Positions 20,473 through 30,115 of a DNA stretch of 64,000 nt are shown here, in pieces. The position numbers were made by a program, and so were the translations under genes. The notes under the pieces are model-generated. The model searched no databases, was not told the origin of the DNA, and saw only the letters and a program-made list of their open reading frames with translations. The stretch comes from Pholiota molesta (Eukaryota > Basidiomycota > Agaricomycetes > Agaricales > Strophariaceae): the NCBI GenBank assembly GCA_014925825.1, contig JACGCK010000219.1:1-64000 (forward strand), given 5' to 3'. How positions within the stretch are numbered: the stretch's first letter is position 1; each line of letters starts with the position of its first letter.

Positions 20473-23116
20473 TCACGCCCGCAGCGCCGTCTCCACCGCA
20501 CGCGTGCGCGGTGCACCCGCTGCTGCCGCGGAGCACGAGCCGGAGCGCGTTCGGGAGCGCGCGCGCGGGCTCTGGGGCGGGCTTGCGCTCTGGCTTGGGC
20601 TATGTGGGCTTGAGGTGGGATTTGAGCTGGAATTTGGGGATGAGCTTGGCTTTGGGTTTGGATTTGGGCTTGGAGATGAGCTTTGGTTTGGGTTTGGGCA
20701 GGAGCTTAAAGACGAGCTTCGATTTGGGGATGAGCTTGGATTTGGGCCTGGAATTGGGCTTGAATTTGAGCTAACGCACGTCAGGCGCCGCGGCGACCCG
20801 TGCGGCGTCGCGCTCTCCGCCTCGGGCGGCGTCGCGCTCTCCGCCTCGGGCGGCGTCGACGCCGATCCGAGCGTCTGCGATGGCGGTTTTGAAGTAGTCT
20901 CGGTGGCGGCGTCGTGCGTCTGAGCCGGCATCGTCTGCTCCTCCTCCGCCTTCTCCTCGTCACGCTTGTCCTCGGGATGGTCGTCGTCGTCGTCATCATC
21001 ATCATCATCCAGCTCGATCTCCATATCATTCACCACGATAAAGTTCCTCTTCTTCTCCTTCTTCCCCTTCCCCGTCCCCCTCCCATCCCCATTTCCTTTC
21101 CCCGAATCCTTCACCGGCACCGGCGGCGGCGGCATCACCTCTTTCCCCCCAAAGCGACCCCCAATCCGCGCCGGCCCCACGCCGACGAAGCGCCCGCTGA
21201 ACATCTCGTGCGCGCCCACCTCCCTCCGCCCCGTCTCTCTTCCCACCTCCCTTCCCACGAAATCACTTCTTCCTCCTTCGATGGGATACCCCCCGCGCTC
21301 GCGCGACGCCGCGCGCGACCCGGTGGCAGACGCATACCCCGAGCCCGACCCCGGGGCGCTGAACGTGGGGTACGAACGCTCGCGCGAGGGCTGCCTCGAG
21401 CCGTTCAGGGTGTACGCTCCATACGCTCCATACGCTGGGTAGGCCCGCTCCGTCGACGCCTGCCTCGACCCCATACCCCCACCCAACTTGGCCTCCACCG
21501 CAGCCAGCGGCAGCCGCAGCGCCTCGACCTCCACCTCGCGCGGCTCCACGCTCGACGCGCGCGAGCGCGGGCTGGGGCTGCTCCCGCGCGACCCCGACCC
21601 CGACCCGTCCGTCAGCGCCGGCGTCGGCGGCGCCGCCACGGAGTCGCCGTCCGTGTCCGTGTCCGCGGCGGACTCGGTGTCGGTGCTGCACGCGCTGGAC
21701 TCGGTGTCGGTGCTGAACGCGCTGCACGCGCCGTCGACGCTCGTGCCGTCGTTGCTGGCGCTGTCGTCGGGGTGTGTGTCGGGATGTGTGGAGTGTGTGG
21801 GGTGTGGAACGGGCGACTGGGCGCGCGGGCTCGCTACCGCGCTGGATGCGACGCTGGGCGCAGCACTGGAATTAACGCTGGGCGGCGGCGTGTCGAGCAG
21901 CGGGAGGAACGCGAAGGCCGGGCGCACGCGCGGCGGCGCGGGGCGCGCGGGCAGGAGGTGCGCGAGATGCGACAGGGGCGGGGGCGGGGCGTGCTGCGTC
22001 GGATAGATGTTGGGGCGCGACGGCGGGCTGGTTTTGGGGGTCTGCGGCGAGGACGCGGCGGGGTGCGGCGAGGAAGGATTCGACGAGGACGAATACGACG
22101 GGGCAGTCGACATAGAGGATGAGGATGACGGGAGCGAGGATGACGACGCGGACAGCGACGTGGATGTGGTGGTGGCGGAAACGGACGCGGATAGGTGCGA
22201 GTGCTCGTGCACCTGCGCCTGCGCGTACGGATGCGCCCAGGGGTGCCGATGCGGCGGCGGCGGCGTCTGCGGGCTCGGCGGCGGCGTCGCGTACGGGAAG
22301 TACGACTGCGCCTGCGCCTGCGGCGGCGGGGGCTGCACCGGCGTGCGGCGGAAATTCATCGTCCACGGCGAGGTCGTCGTCGTTGTCGTCGTCCCTGTCA
22401 TCGCCTTTGTCGACTCCTTCTCATCGGTATCATACCCATACCCATACCCCCTCCCCGGCGCCCCGTCCACATCATCGCCGTCAGCATCCGTATTCGAGGG
22501 CTCCGCGAGGAGGGGCAGTAGGCCGATCGGGACGCCGGAGAGGTAGTGCCGCTGCGGCCGGCCGGCGAGCACGTCCGGGGGCTGGTTCGCGCGCGGGAGC
22601 GAGCGCTGGATTTCCTTGAGCTCGAGGAGGTCCCTAGGGGTAAGGGTCAGGGGTCAGGATCCGATCGGATAGGAGGGGAGGGGGAAGGATATGAGGCGCA
22701 GGGTAAAGAAGGTAAAGAGGTAGGATGGACGGGGAAGGGAATAAGGGAGGGAGGATGGAGCGACGGGCGATGCCGGCGACGAGATATGGGGATAGGAACA
22801 GCGAAAATAACGCCGATGATCCAGCAGCAGAAAGAACAGGAATAGCGAGGCCAATAATAACGCCAACGACAACAGGCAAGGAAAAAAACAGCACAAGGCA
22901 ACGAACGAACACTCACTGGTAAGTCAGCTTCCGCGCAGGCTCCGTCGGCGTGCGGTCCCACTCGTCCGCGGTGAACACCTCCTCGCTGCCCTCCGCGCAG
23001 AAGGCGACGCACTTGCGGTGGTGGCAGTTCGAGGTCGGCGGCGCGGCGTCGGGCGTCGTCGCCCCGCTGCGCGGCAGCGGCGAGGGGGCGGGGGAGAACT
23101 TGAGGCAGCCTTTCAT
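20473..23116 (-). CDS. Large low-complexity protein with conserved Agaricomycete N-terminus
   Basis: Exons 23116-22917 and 22633-20473 give 786 aa; the intron is 283 nt, long for this window. The first 110 residues look conserved: a start MKGCLKFSPAPS, a CHHRKCVAFCAEGSEEVFTADEWDR type segment and, across the junction, TYQDLLELKEIQRSLP followed by HYLSGVPIGLLPLL. From memory such proteins are hypothetical in Agaricomycetes. The remainder is Ser/Pro/Thr-rich and disordered, with PPPQAQAQ, a run of Asp residues (ELDD then nine or more D), two copies of TPPEAESA and an Asn-Pro-Ser-rich C-terminal repeat. No enzyme domain is visible. The N-terminus is the best evidence that the gene is real; a role as a phosphorylated scaffold or regulator is only a guess. 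Confidence 0.72.
20590..20772 (-). repeat. Degenerate minisatellite coding for NP/SS-P repeats
   Basis: The plus strand reads as repeated GGGCTTGG, GAGCTTGG and GATTTGGG units of roughly 12-18 nt. On the minus strand these are the Pro-Asn-Ser-rich repeats near the C-terminus of the 786-aa protein. The many GGG runs on one strand could form G-quadruplexes. Confidence 0.6.
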
Positions 23117-25298
23117 GGTGTGTGGCGGCGTGCGTAGGGTAGTGTATGTATTAGTGCTGGTGTTATTGGGTGCTTTTGATTGGTAGATGTCGTTGGGATG
23201 GTTCGGATTCGGAATTGGATTCGGAATGGTGTGCGGGTTCCAGATTGTGCAGGTCCTAGGAGAGGTCGGCGGTGGTCTATACCGGGCACGAGGGCCAGAC
23301 GGCGGGGCGGGAGGATACGGGTGAAGAGGTGATGGGTGTAGCGCACAGCGTCGTGTGCAGTGCTATTGAGGGGTGTGTTTCCTTGTTTTCCGGAATTTGC
23401 ACGTCACGGTGCTCTGGGGTACGGAGTGGCGGAGTGGCGGCGACGCCAAATCGGAAACGGAGGTCAGCGGCGGAGGAGGTCGTTGTCGTTCTGCGAAGGT
23501 CCAGTTGTGTTGCCCTTTTCGCTGTTCCCCTCTCCTTAAAATTTGCTCGTCGGACGAATGCGCCGCTTAGGCTGGGGTTATATAAATACAACGCCTGGAA
23601 CCGGTCTGCACCACGGAGCTAGTATAAGCAAAGTATAAGCAACCGTCCGCTCCCTCTGGTGGCCGGGCGTGAAACGGGAGGGGGCTGGGGGGGTCCCAAG
23701 GGGGCGAGGGGCACGTCGACCGCCGACCCTTGCTCGTGTGCGGCGTGGCGTGTCAGCTGGGGGCTGGAGGGGTCCCTTGGCGGTGCTCGTGTGCGCGCAA
23801 TTGGTGTGGTGGTAGTCCAAGACGGGTGAGACCGACCCAGGGCGCCGGCCGGCGTTGCAATCGGGGGCGTGCGCGTGAGGGTCTCAGGCTGGCTCTGGCT
23901 CTGCGGATGCGGTGTGGGGGCTGGTGCGCGCAGACGACGACGACGACGAGGGCGATGGCGGGCGAGTGTGGACGCGATTTGTTTGGGTCTTTGAAAAAGG
24001 GAGTGGCTGGAGGCCGAAAGGGGCAGTGGGCGTGCTCGCAACAGCGCCTCCCCGCGATTCCGTTCGGCCGGTCGGGGCTTTTATCCACACCTCGTGCGCT
24101 GATTGGCGTACACTGCTGCTGCCAATGAACGAGATGCTGCGATGATATTTCGCCGTCGCCCCCGGGTTTACATGTACAGGAGCTTTTTTTGAGCCTTTAT
24201 CACATATGTATATCACACCGGTCGATTGCATTTCAGAATGTGACGAGCCTCTACAGTAAGTATCTCCCCCCCTCCCCCATCCTCTCCGCAAAAGACTCTA
24301 AGAATGGTCGATTATTTCGATCAGTTCATTGATTTTCAATTGACCCCTCGTGCAGCGTTGTTTGCATGCGAAACGCTCTGCATACGTCGTGCGACCATCG
24401 AAGCCGCCGGAACACCAACTCACCAGTGCCAATAAAAGTAAAATGCGCTGGCCGCACTCTCACGCGGGGCGCAAGCTCCTAAGGCTGGGAACGCCGGGAG
24501 GTGCACGACGTAGGGAGTGACATACACAAGTAATACGTCGAAAATCTCCCCACTTCCACGCCGGAACACGTTCTAGCGAGGTAGATGATACGATAAAGAT
24601 CCACACTGGCAGCTGGATGCCAAAAAGTATGTATTAGGACGAGGATGGTCAGCCACCGTCAGCCACTGTCAGACGATACCATTCATTTATTTCCGACATC
24701 GTGACGACTATTCTGAGCATCGGATTGGATTATATTTCTATCCACTGGCAGCCGCGGTATCTTATCTATGTTTACCAACAACCCACGCTACTTTCGCCCA
24801 CTTTCGCCCTCGGGGCCAGTCGTTCGACATTCAAATATCCAGATCGCATCCGAGCCTCCCGGGCCCGTTTTCATTCACGAAAATACTTGGAGAACACCGC
24901 GCGCGCGCGTGCGAGCGCCGACCAACGCCCACGCACGTCGATTATCAGGAGCCTGCAGGTGACTATCGAATTTTCCAGGTGACCATTCGAAATCATCAAC
25001 CGGCGACGTGGGTGTGAAATTTGGAGCTCGCAGACGTACGTAGATCTTTGCGTATTGCCCAGAGTATTCTGGGCAGGGCATGACGTGCCCGAGATTGTCA
25101 AGGTATACGATAGGAATCGATGATATATTGAATATTAAGGATGCATGATTATTAGGTGGATGTGTCGGGGATTCTGATAATAATACGTAGAGAGCCTGAT
25201 GGAAGGGAGAGTTCAGTTCAGCTGGTCATGCACAGATTAAATACTTCACATGCGGCTCGGATGAATGATATCAGAAGACATTCACCAACGCACTTAAC

Positions 25299-25332
<34 letters not shown>

Positions 25333-25375
25333 CATCCACCAACGAGTCGTCCTATTCCAGGTATCATCATGACGA
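23117..25375. other. Intergenic region: promoter of the 786-aa gene, then duplicated block 1
   Basis: Up to about 23.88 kb this is upstream sequence of the minus-strand low-complexity gene. From there on it is duplicated block 1. Frames in it recur in block 2 only as shifted or broken readings, which argues against a conserved protein. Confidence 0.5.
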
Positions 25376-25395
25376 TCAGAGCCTGTTTCTATCCT
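23885..25395. repeat. Duplicated block, copy 1
   Basis: Collinear with 26868-28285 over about 1.4 kb with numerous substitutions and small indels. Shared landmarks include CTCTGCGGATGCGG, GGCTGGAGGCCGAAAGG, CGATTCCGTTCGGCCGGTCGG, GATTGGCGTACA, CCGCACTCTCACGCGGGGC and GGTGTGAAATTTGGAGCTC. Copy 1 runs into the 3' end of the chimeric secreted gene: both copies share GATCAGAGCCTG, which here contains that gene's stop codon. Confidence 0.8.
25291..25330 (+). mobile_element. Minimal poly(A) retro-insertion with target duplication
   Basis: A run of 31 A residues preceded by only CACTTAACC is flanked by 14-bp direct repeats: GACATTCACCAACG at 25277-25290 and GACATCCACCAACG at 25331-25344 (13 of 14 match). 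Block 2 lacks the A run. It looks like an extremely 5'-truncated target-primed insertion. Confidence 0.55.
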
Positions 25396-26405
25396 GCGCG
25401 ATGCCAAGAGCGGGGCGCTTCTGGGCGGGCTGAGCAACGCGGGCGGGGCCAGGGGCCCGCTTAGCTACGGTAGGGTTAGCAGCAGCTCCAGAGTCAGACA
25501 CGGTGAACTATCGAAGAAAACATGCCATAAGTCGTCATAATGCAAACGAGGAAACCGAGGTACTCACGTAGGAGACATCATCGAGCGAACCGTGTTGAGC
25601 GACGGGCACCAAGACAGGCTGATAGTTGGCGGCAGTGTTGATCGATGAGACCTTGTAGAATCCAGCAGGAAGCCCGGCAGGGACATCCGCAGTCAAGACG
25701 CCGTTGACGGCAGCAGCGTTGAGGCCCTTGAAGAACGCGAAGACTCGGGGTCCGTGGGGGTCGTCTGGTCAAGAGCTGTAAGGCTCTCGACGACGACTTG
25801 CGAGTTACCAATGATCTGGCCCTGCGCGTTAAGCTGTTGGGGGGCGGCCAAGAAGTTCTCCTCGGCATTGACGAAGTTACCGGTGTCGAAGTTGGCGACG
25901 GCCATGGTAATCGTGAATGCGGTGTTGGCGGGGATGGTGTCACCGTTGGCGGGGACGGTGAACTTGGCCGATGGCATGTTGCCTGTTGACGGGATGGATC
26001 CCATTGGGGCAGGGTTACAAGAACCGGTTGTGATCTGCTTTCCGTTGGTGATGGGCAGGTTTGGCACAGTGAGGCAAAAGTTGATGAAGTTGTTGGACGA
26101 GGTCAACGAAGCGACTTGTCCAGCGGTTGGGACATCTTGGCCGTTGTTCTCGAATCCAGTCGCAATAACGTTGGGATCAAGGGCTTCAAAAATGTACACC
26201 GGTAAGCAGCAATGAAGCAAAGTATGCTTCCGGAATACTCACTGAGGGAGGACTGAGCATCAGCAATGTTGCCAGAAGCAGCGGTTGAAGCGGCGCTCGA
26301 AGCAGCAGCAGTGAAAGCCCATTTAACGTCTCCTATGTTCATATCCTGCGCGATGCCAACAGAGGAGAAAGCAAAGAGGACTGAAAGGAATAATAAGGAA
26401 AGCAT
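25376..26405 (-). pseudogene. Chimeric secreted protein gene with 1-nt frameshift
   Basis: Exons 26405-26243, 26183-25568 and 25507-25376. Exon 1 encodes a signal peptide (MLSLLFLSVLFAFSSVGIAQ) and DMNIGDVKWAFTAA, matching the PEBP gene's first exon, then an Ala/Ser spacer. Exon 2 encodes a conserved fungal secreted family with NNFINFCLTVPNLPITNG, SCNPAPMGSIPST, LNAQGQIIG, ESLTALDQTTPTDP, FFKGLN and VAQHGSLDD; no biochemical function is known to me. Coding length is one base short of a multiple of three. The frame breaks at a run of four G (25747-25750), where ALDQTTPTDP should continue into VFAFFKGLN. This is either a true pseudogene or a base-call error in a homopolymer. The C-terminal tail carries two Lys-Arg pairs, possible Kex2 sites. 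Confidence 0.75.
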
Positions 26406-26620
26406 GATTAGATGAGACGAGGTCTGCAACAGTCGATCTGCTAATGCAGATATTTTCTCCACCACCATTCTTATAGTGTTTGAAGGTGATACCCTATCTT
26501 CCTTGTCTCAGCTCCGGGACAATTTTCAAATAAATTATAAAGTTGACTGCCAGAGTGGGATGATCATCAAATGCGGAACGGTTAACGGAGACTGGCATTT
26601 GAGGCCAACCAGTGAGAGCC
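26310..26620 (-). repeat. Promoter plus signal-exon duplication, copy 1
   Basis: Homologous to about 29820-30115. Shared stretches include GCAGATATTTTCTC, CTTATAG, GTTGACCGCCAGAGTGGGAT (with one change) and GGAACGGTTAA, and the signal peptide ending VGIAQD. It drives the chimeric gene. A TATA element, CTATAAG, lies at 26470-26476, about 65 nt upstream of the ATG. Confidence 0.75.
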
Positions 26621-26739
26621 GTCTTCTTGCTGTAGGAACTAGCAAGCACAAACGCTGAATTTTATTGCACTAATCCATTCAATGGAAGAAGTTGACAAGT
26701 AGAGTGCGGAGTCTTGATGTAATCCTCTGATGGATATGG

Positions 26740-26868
26740 ACGAACAAGCGCCAAGGATTAGCGCCCAAGATTTATGCCCAACAAATGACTATAAGTATGC
26801 ACCGCTTCGCGGTCCAACTAGGTCGTAGGATCGGGAGCGACAAACATAGATGTGCCTCCGATGGGTGG
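26740..26868 (-). pseudogene. PEBP gene 3'-end remnant
   Basis: On the minus strand the reading PPIGGTSMFVAPDPTT followed by a stop (TAG at 26818-26820) matches the end of the intact PEBP protein at 29063 (QPIGGTFMLVGPDPTA). Downstream flanking sequence also matches (CCAAGGATTAGCGCCCAAGAT occurs in both, at about 26751 and 28992). Homology stops at 26868, where duplicated block 2 begins. Everything upstream in this PEBP copy is missing here. Confidence 0.8.
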
Positions 26869-28285
26869 CTCTGCGGATGCGGGGGCTGGTGCGCGCAAGA
26901 CGATGATGATGACGACGACGGGCGATGGCGGGCGAGTGGACGCGATTTGGGTTTTGAAAAGGGAGTGGCTGGAGGCCGAAAGGGGCAGTGGGCGTGCTTG
27001 GAACAGCGCCGGCCTCCCCGCGATTCCGTTCGGCCGGTCGGACCTTTTATATACACTTCGTGTGCTGGATTGGCGTACATTGCTGCCAATGGACGTCCTC
27101 ATTGCGATAATGTTTCGCCGTCGCCCTCGGGGTTGCAGGAGCATTTTTTTCTGAGCCTTTATCAACACCGGTCAACTACAGAAAATATGTGATGAGCCTC
27201 TGTATCCCCCCCAGCGGCCCAGCCCTCTTTGCAAAAGACCAACAAAAGACTCTGCTCCCCGCTCGAGATCGGATTGGTCAAATTACGGACCCGTCATTTG
27301 CCTGTCGTGCGATCATCGAAGCCGCCGGGACACCAACTGACCAGTGCCCATGAAACTTATTCACGTCGTACGAATTACCAATTGCCACTCGACGCTGCCA
27401 TCCACTGCTCAACATGCGCCGGCCGCACTCTCACGCGGGGCGGGGCTGGGAACCATGGGACGTCATGCAAGAAGTATGAGTGACATACATAAGTAATATG
27501 TCAATATTTTTCCCACTTCCCAGATGATATAATACAAGGGATATCGATGATACGATAAAGATCCATGCAGCGCTAGGACGAGGATGGTTTGATTTTGGTT
27601 AGCTACTATCTAGTACCGCTACCGCAGAAAATTTAAGCTTTTGCAGGTGGCCAGACGATATTTATTTCGGAGTCGCTAGAATATTGTTAGACGACTACAA
27701 GTATACATATTCTGATCCTCAGGCTCTCATTGGATATTTCTGTCTATCCAGCCGCGGTATCTTCAAGCTATGTTTAACGACCCATGCTACTCTCGTTCGA
27801 TATCCAATTCTGGCGCAAGCGCACCCAAGCCTCCCCCTTTTCATTTACGAGAAAACCGCGCGAACGCCGACCAAGTTTCAACGCCCACGCAAATCGATTA
27901 TCAGGAGGAGACCACCATCGGAATCGTCGACGTGGGTGTGAAATTTGGAGCTCACAGACGTAGATCTTTGCGGTCAGCATGATCGCTGCGTCCAGCCGAG
28001 ATTGTGTACGATATGATATTAAGTAGTATGATTATTAGGTGGATGTGTTGGGGATCACGATAATAATACGTAGCAAGCCTGATGGAAGGAAAGGTTCAAT
28101 CTAGTTGGAAGGTTAATACTTAATACTTAGAGGATCGGCCGAGACAGGGTTCTGCAGCCATGCACACAGATTAATACTTTGGCACATGCGATTCGGATGA
28201 ATGGTATCAGCAGACCACCCAGGCATAAGTACAAACGAGTCGCCCTATCCAGCCGTCACCGATGATCAGAGCCTGTCCTCGCCGT
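26868..28285. repeat. Duplicated block, copy 2
   Basis: Partner of 23885-25395. It is shorter, lacks the poly(A) insertion and ends at GATCAGAGCCTG without the secreted gene that follows in copy 1. Copies have diverged by many small indels, so no shared reading frame is evident. I see no terminal inverted repeats, so it is more likely a segmental duplication than a transposon. Confidence 0.75.
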
Positions 28286-29062
28286 CCATCGATGTGCTCC
28301 ACAAAATCCCAACGACGGGCTTCCGAGTCTAAACGTACGTACAAGTACGCTTAAACAAGCGAACTAAGTAATATTTATTGTGGAAGATAACAAGAGGCTC
28401 TAACAGCGCTAAGCGCCGAGGTTCCAACAGAATTCAGAAGGGATCCTTGGATCCTCGAAGAAGTTTGTATCGACGGGCTTCTAGTATTCCTGTTTTCTAT
28501 GATTTTCGACTGATCGCTTGACGTCAGACAATCAAGCGATGGATTTTCGATGAAGCAACGTTCGCGGTACTAGTAATAGGGTAGGTTGGTAGGTAGGCTA
28601 AAATCTCCTATGCGGCCTTTCTTTCGAAACCGTAAAAGTTTTTGAACGCTGGACGGGCGAGATTCTGTTAAGCTCTACCTCCGTTGACACGCCTCCATCA
28701 TCGCACCTTATATTCAGAACACTCCATTGCACGAACCTTTTTTGCGAGCGGCTAAACCCTAGACATAAAATATCATCTTATCGTATACGTAGATTCGGTT
28801 AGATGGCGACACTTTACTTGTGTTGCGCTTCCTTCCTGTATTTCATGGTAAAATGATCTATGGAGCCCAGTGATTATACACAAGCCGCACCAAGACGAGC
28901 TGATCATATTCTACAAGGTGTAAGGAGCCTGGGAACATGATTCAATTCTCTAGCGTATTTGAACGAAACGAGCGCCTATGGAGCGCGCTGCGCCAAGGAT
29001 TAGCGCCCAAGATCAACAGCCCGACAAATGATGATCAGTACCTGCGCCGCTCCAAGATTCAA
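28286..29062. other. Intergenic region 3' of the PEBP gene
   Basis: No gene seen. Its last 100 bp are the 3' flank that also survives next to the PEBP remnant at 26.74 kb. Confidence 0.5.
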
Positions 29063-29913
29063 CTAGGCCGTAGGGTCGGGACCAACAAGCATGAAAGTAC
29101 CCCCGATGGGTTGACCGAGTCCGGCGGCGGCAGCGAACGCGCTGATGTTCCAGTTGGCGGTCGAAGTGTCGTCGTCATTCTGCACTAGCCTCGCGCTCTG
29201 CTCGTCGAACCCACTTGGCTGGTCGAAGAGAAGAAAAATATATCTAGGGACATAGATTAAGCTCTGACACTCGCATCGAGAAAGGGGTGGTAAGTAGTCG
29301 TAAACCATACCGATGTGGATCCGACCCAGCTTGAGGTCTCGGTTCTCTGTAATGGCTGATGGCTGGGGTGCTATTCGAGAGCAGAGTGGGCCGCGTGTGA
29401 GATCCCGTGTAAAAGTTCCCGCCTAGGAAGTGCCGGACTTGAGCGCGGGTGGGTTCTTGGGGCGTCGGTGTATCGGGATCGACTGCTGCTATGACGAAGG
29501 GTCCTTTTGAGCGAGATCCTACCACGTTGAAATTCGGAGGGCGAAGTGTCGCTGGTAAGAGGGACGTTCATAAGCAATTTGTTGCATGGTACCCTTGAGG
29601 GTAGCTAGTAAATAAATCAAGTCCGACATACCATTTCGCGGGAGGTGGACTCCGGCCTGCAGCATGATTGGCCTGGCGTCGCCTGTCTGGGGAAAAGTCA
29701 CTTGCAGCAAGACTTTAGGATCGAAAGGAAGATTCATAGTTTCTGGAACCTATTCGAACTGATGGTGAGCATTGCGTAGAGGTACCTTCAATGCAATGAC
29801 GAACAACATACATGGGCAGCAGTGAACGCCCGTCTAACTTCTCCTATATTTGTATCCTGCGCGATGCCAACAGCGAAGAACGCAAAGATAATTGCCAGGG
29901 TCAAGGGAAGCAT
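29063..29913 (-). CDS. Secreted PEBP-family protein, 4 exons
   Basis: Phosphatidylethanolamine-binding proteins bind anionic ligands and include carboxypeptidase Y inhibitors. Exons 29913-29812, 29749-29632, 29551-29311 and 29243-29063 give 213 aa, all junctions GT-AG. A signal peptide (MLPLTLAIIFAFFAVGIAQ) is encoded by exon 1. Family motifs follow: LLQVTFP, then AAVDPDTPTPQ (the D-P-D-x-P ligand-pocket motif), RHFLGGNF, GSDPHRYIFLLFDQP (the H-R-Y motif, split by intron 3) and a final GGTFMLVGPDP. It is therefore a complete, probably extracellular PEBP. It shares its promoter and first exon with the chimeric gene at 25.4-26.4 kb, and its 3' end with the remnant at 26.8 kb. Confidence 0.92.
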
Positions 29914-30115
29914 GATGAGATAATGAGACGGGGGCTGCAGCGGTCGATCTGTTAGTGCAGATATTTTCTCTACCAACCATACTTATAGCATTTGGAGGTG
30001 ACGCTTCGTCCTCCTGGTCTCAGCCAGCTACAGATAGTTATCAAACAGATTCCGAAGTTGACCGCCAGAGTGGGATCAAATCTGGAACGGTTAATAGTGA
30101 CTGGCATTGAGACCA
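29820..30115 (-). repeat. Promoter plus signal-exon duplication, copy 2
   Basis: Partner of 26310-26620. It contains the CTATAAG TATA-like element (29982-29988), about 70 nt upstream of the PEBP start codon. Confidence 0.75.

Noticed and set aside
20914..22122. 402-codon open frame on the plus strand
   Set aside because: Arg-rich low-complexity translation without motifs, lying wholly opposite the minus-strand 786-aa gene whose N-terminus looks conserved; treated as a shadow frame.
23619..24291. Frames in duplicated block 1 that resemble frames in block 2 (26772-27192)
   Set aside because: The resemblance is at DNA level; the two copies differ by frame-disrupting indels, so a conserved protein is unlikely. 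The only coding part in the second region is the PEBP 3' remnant.
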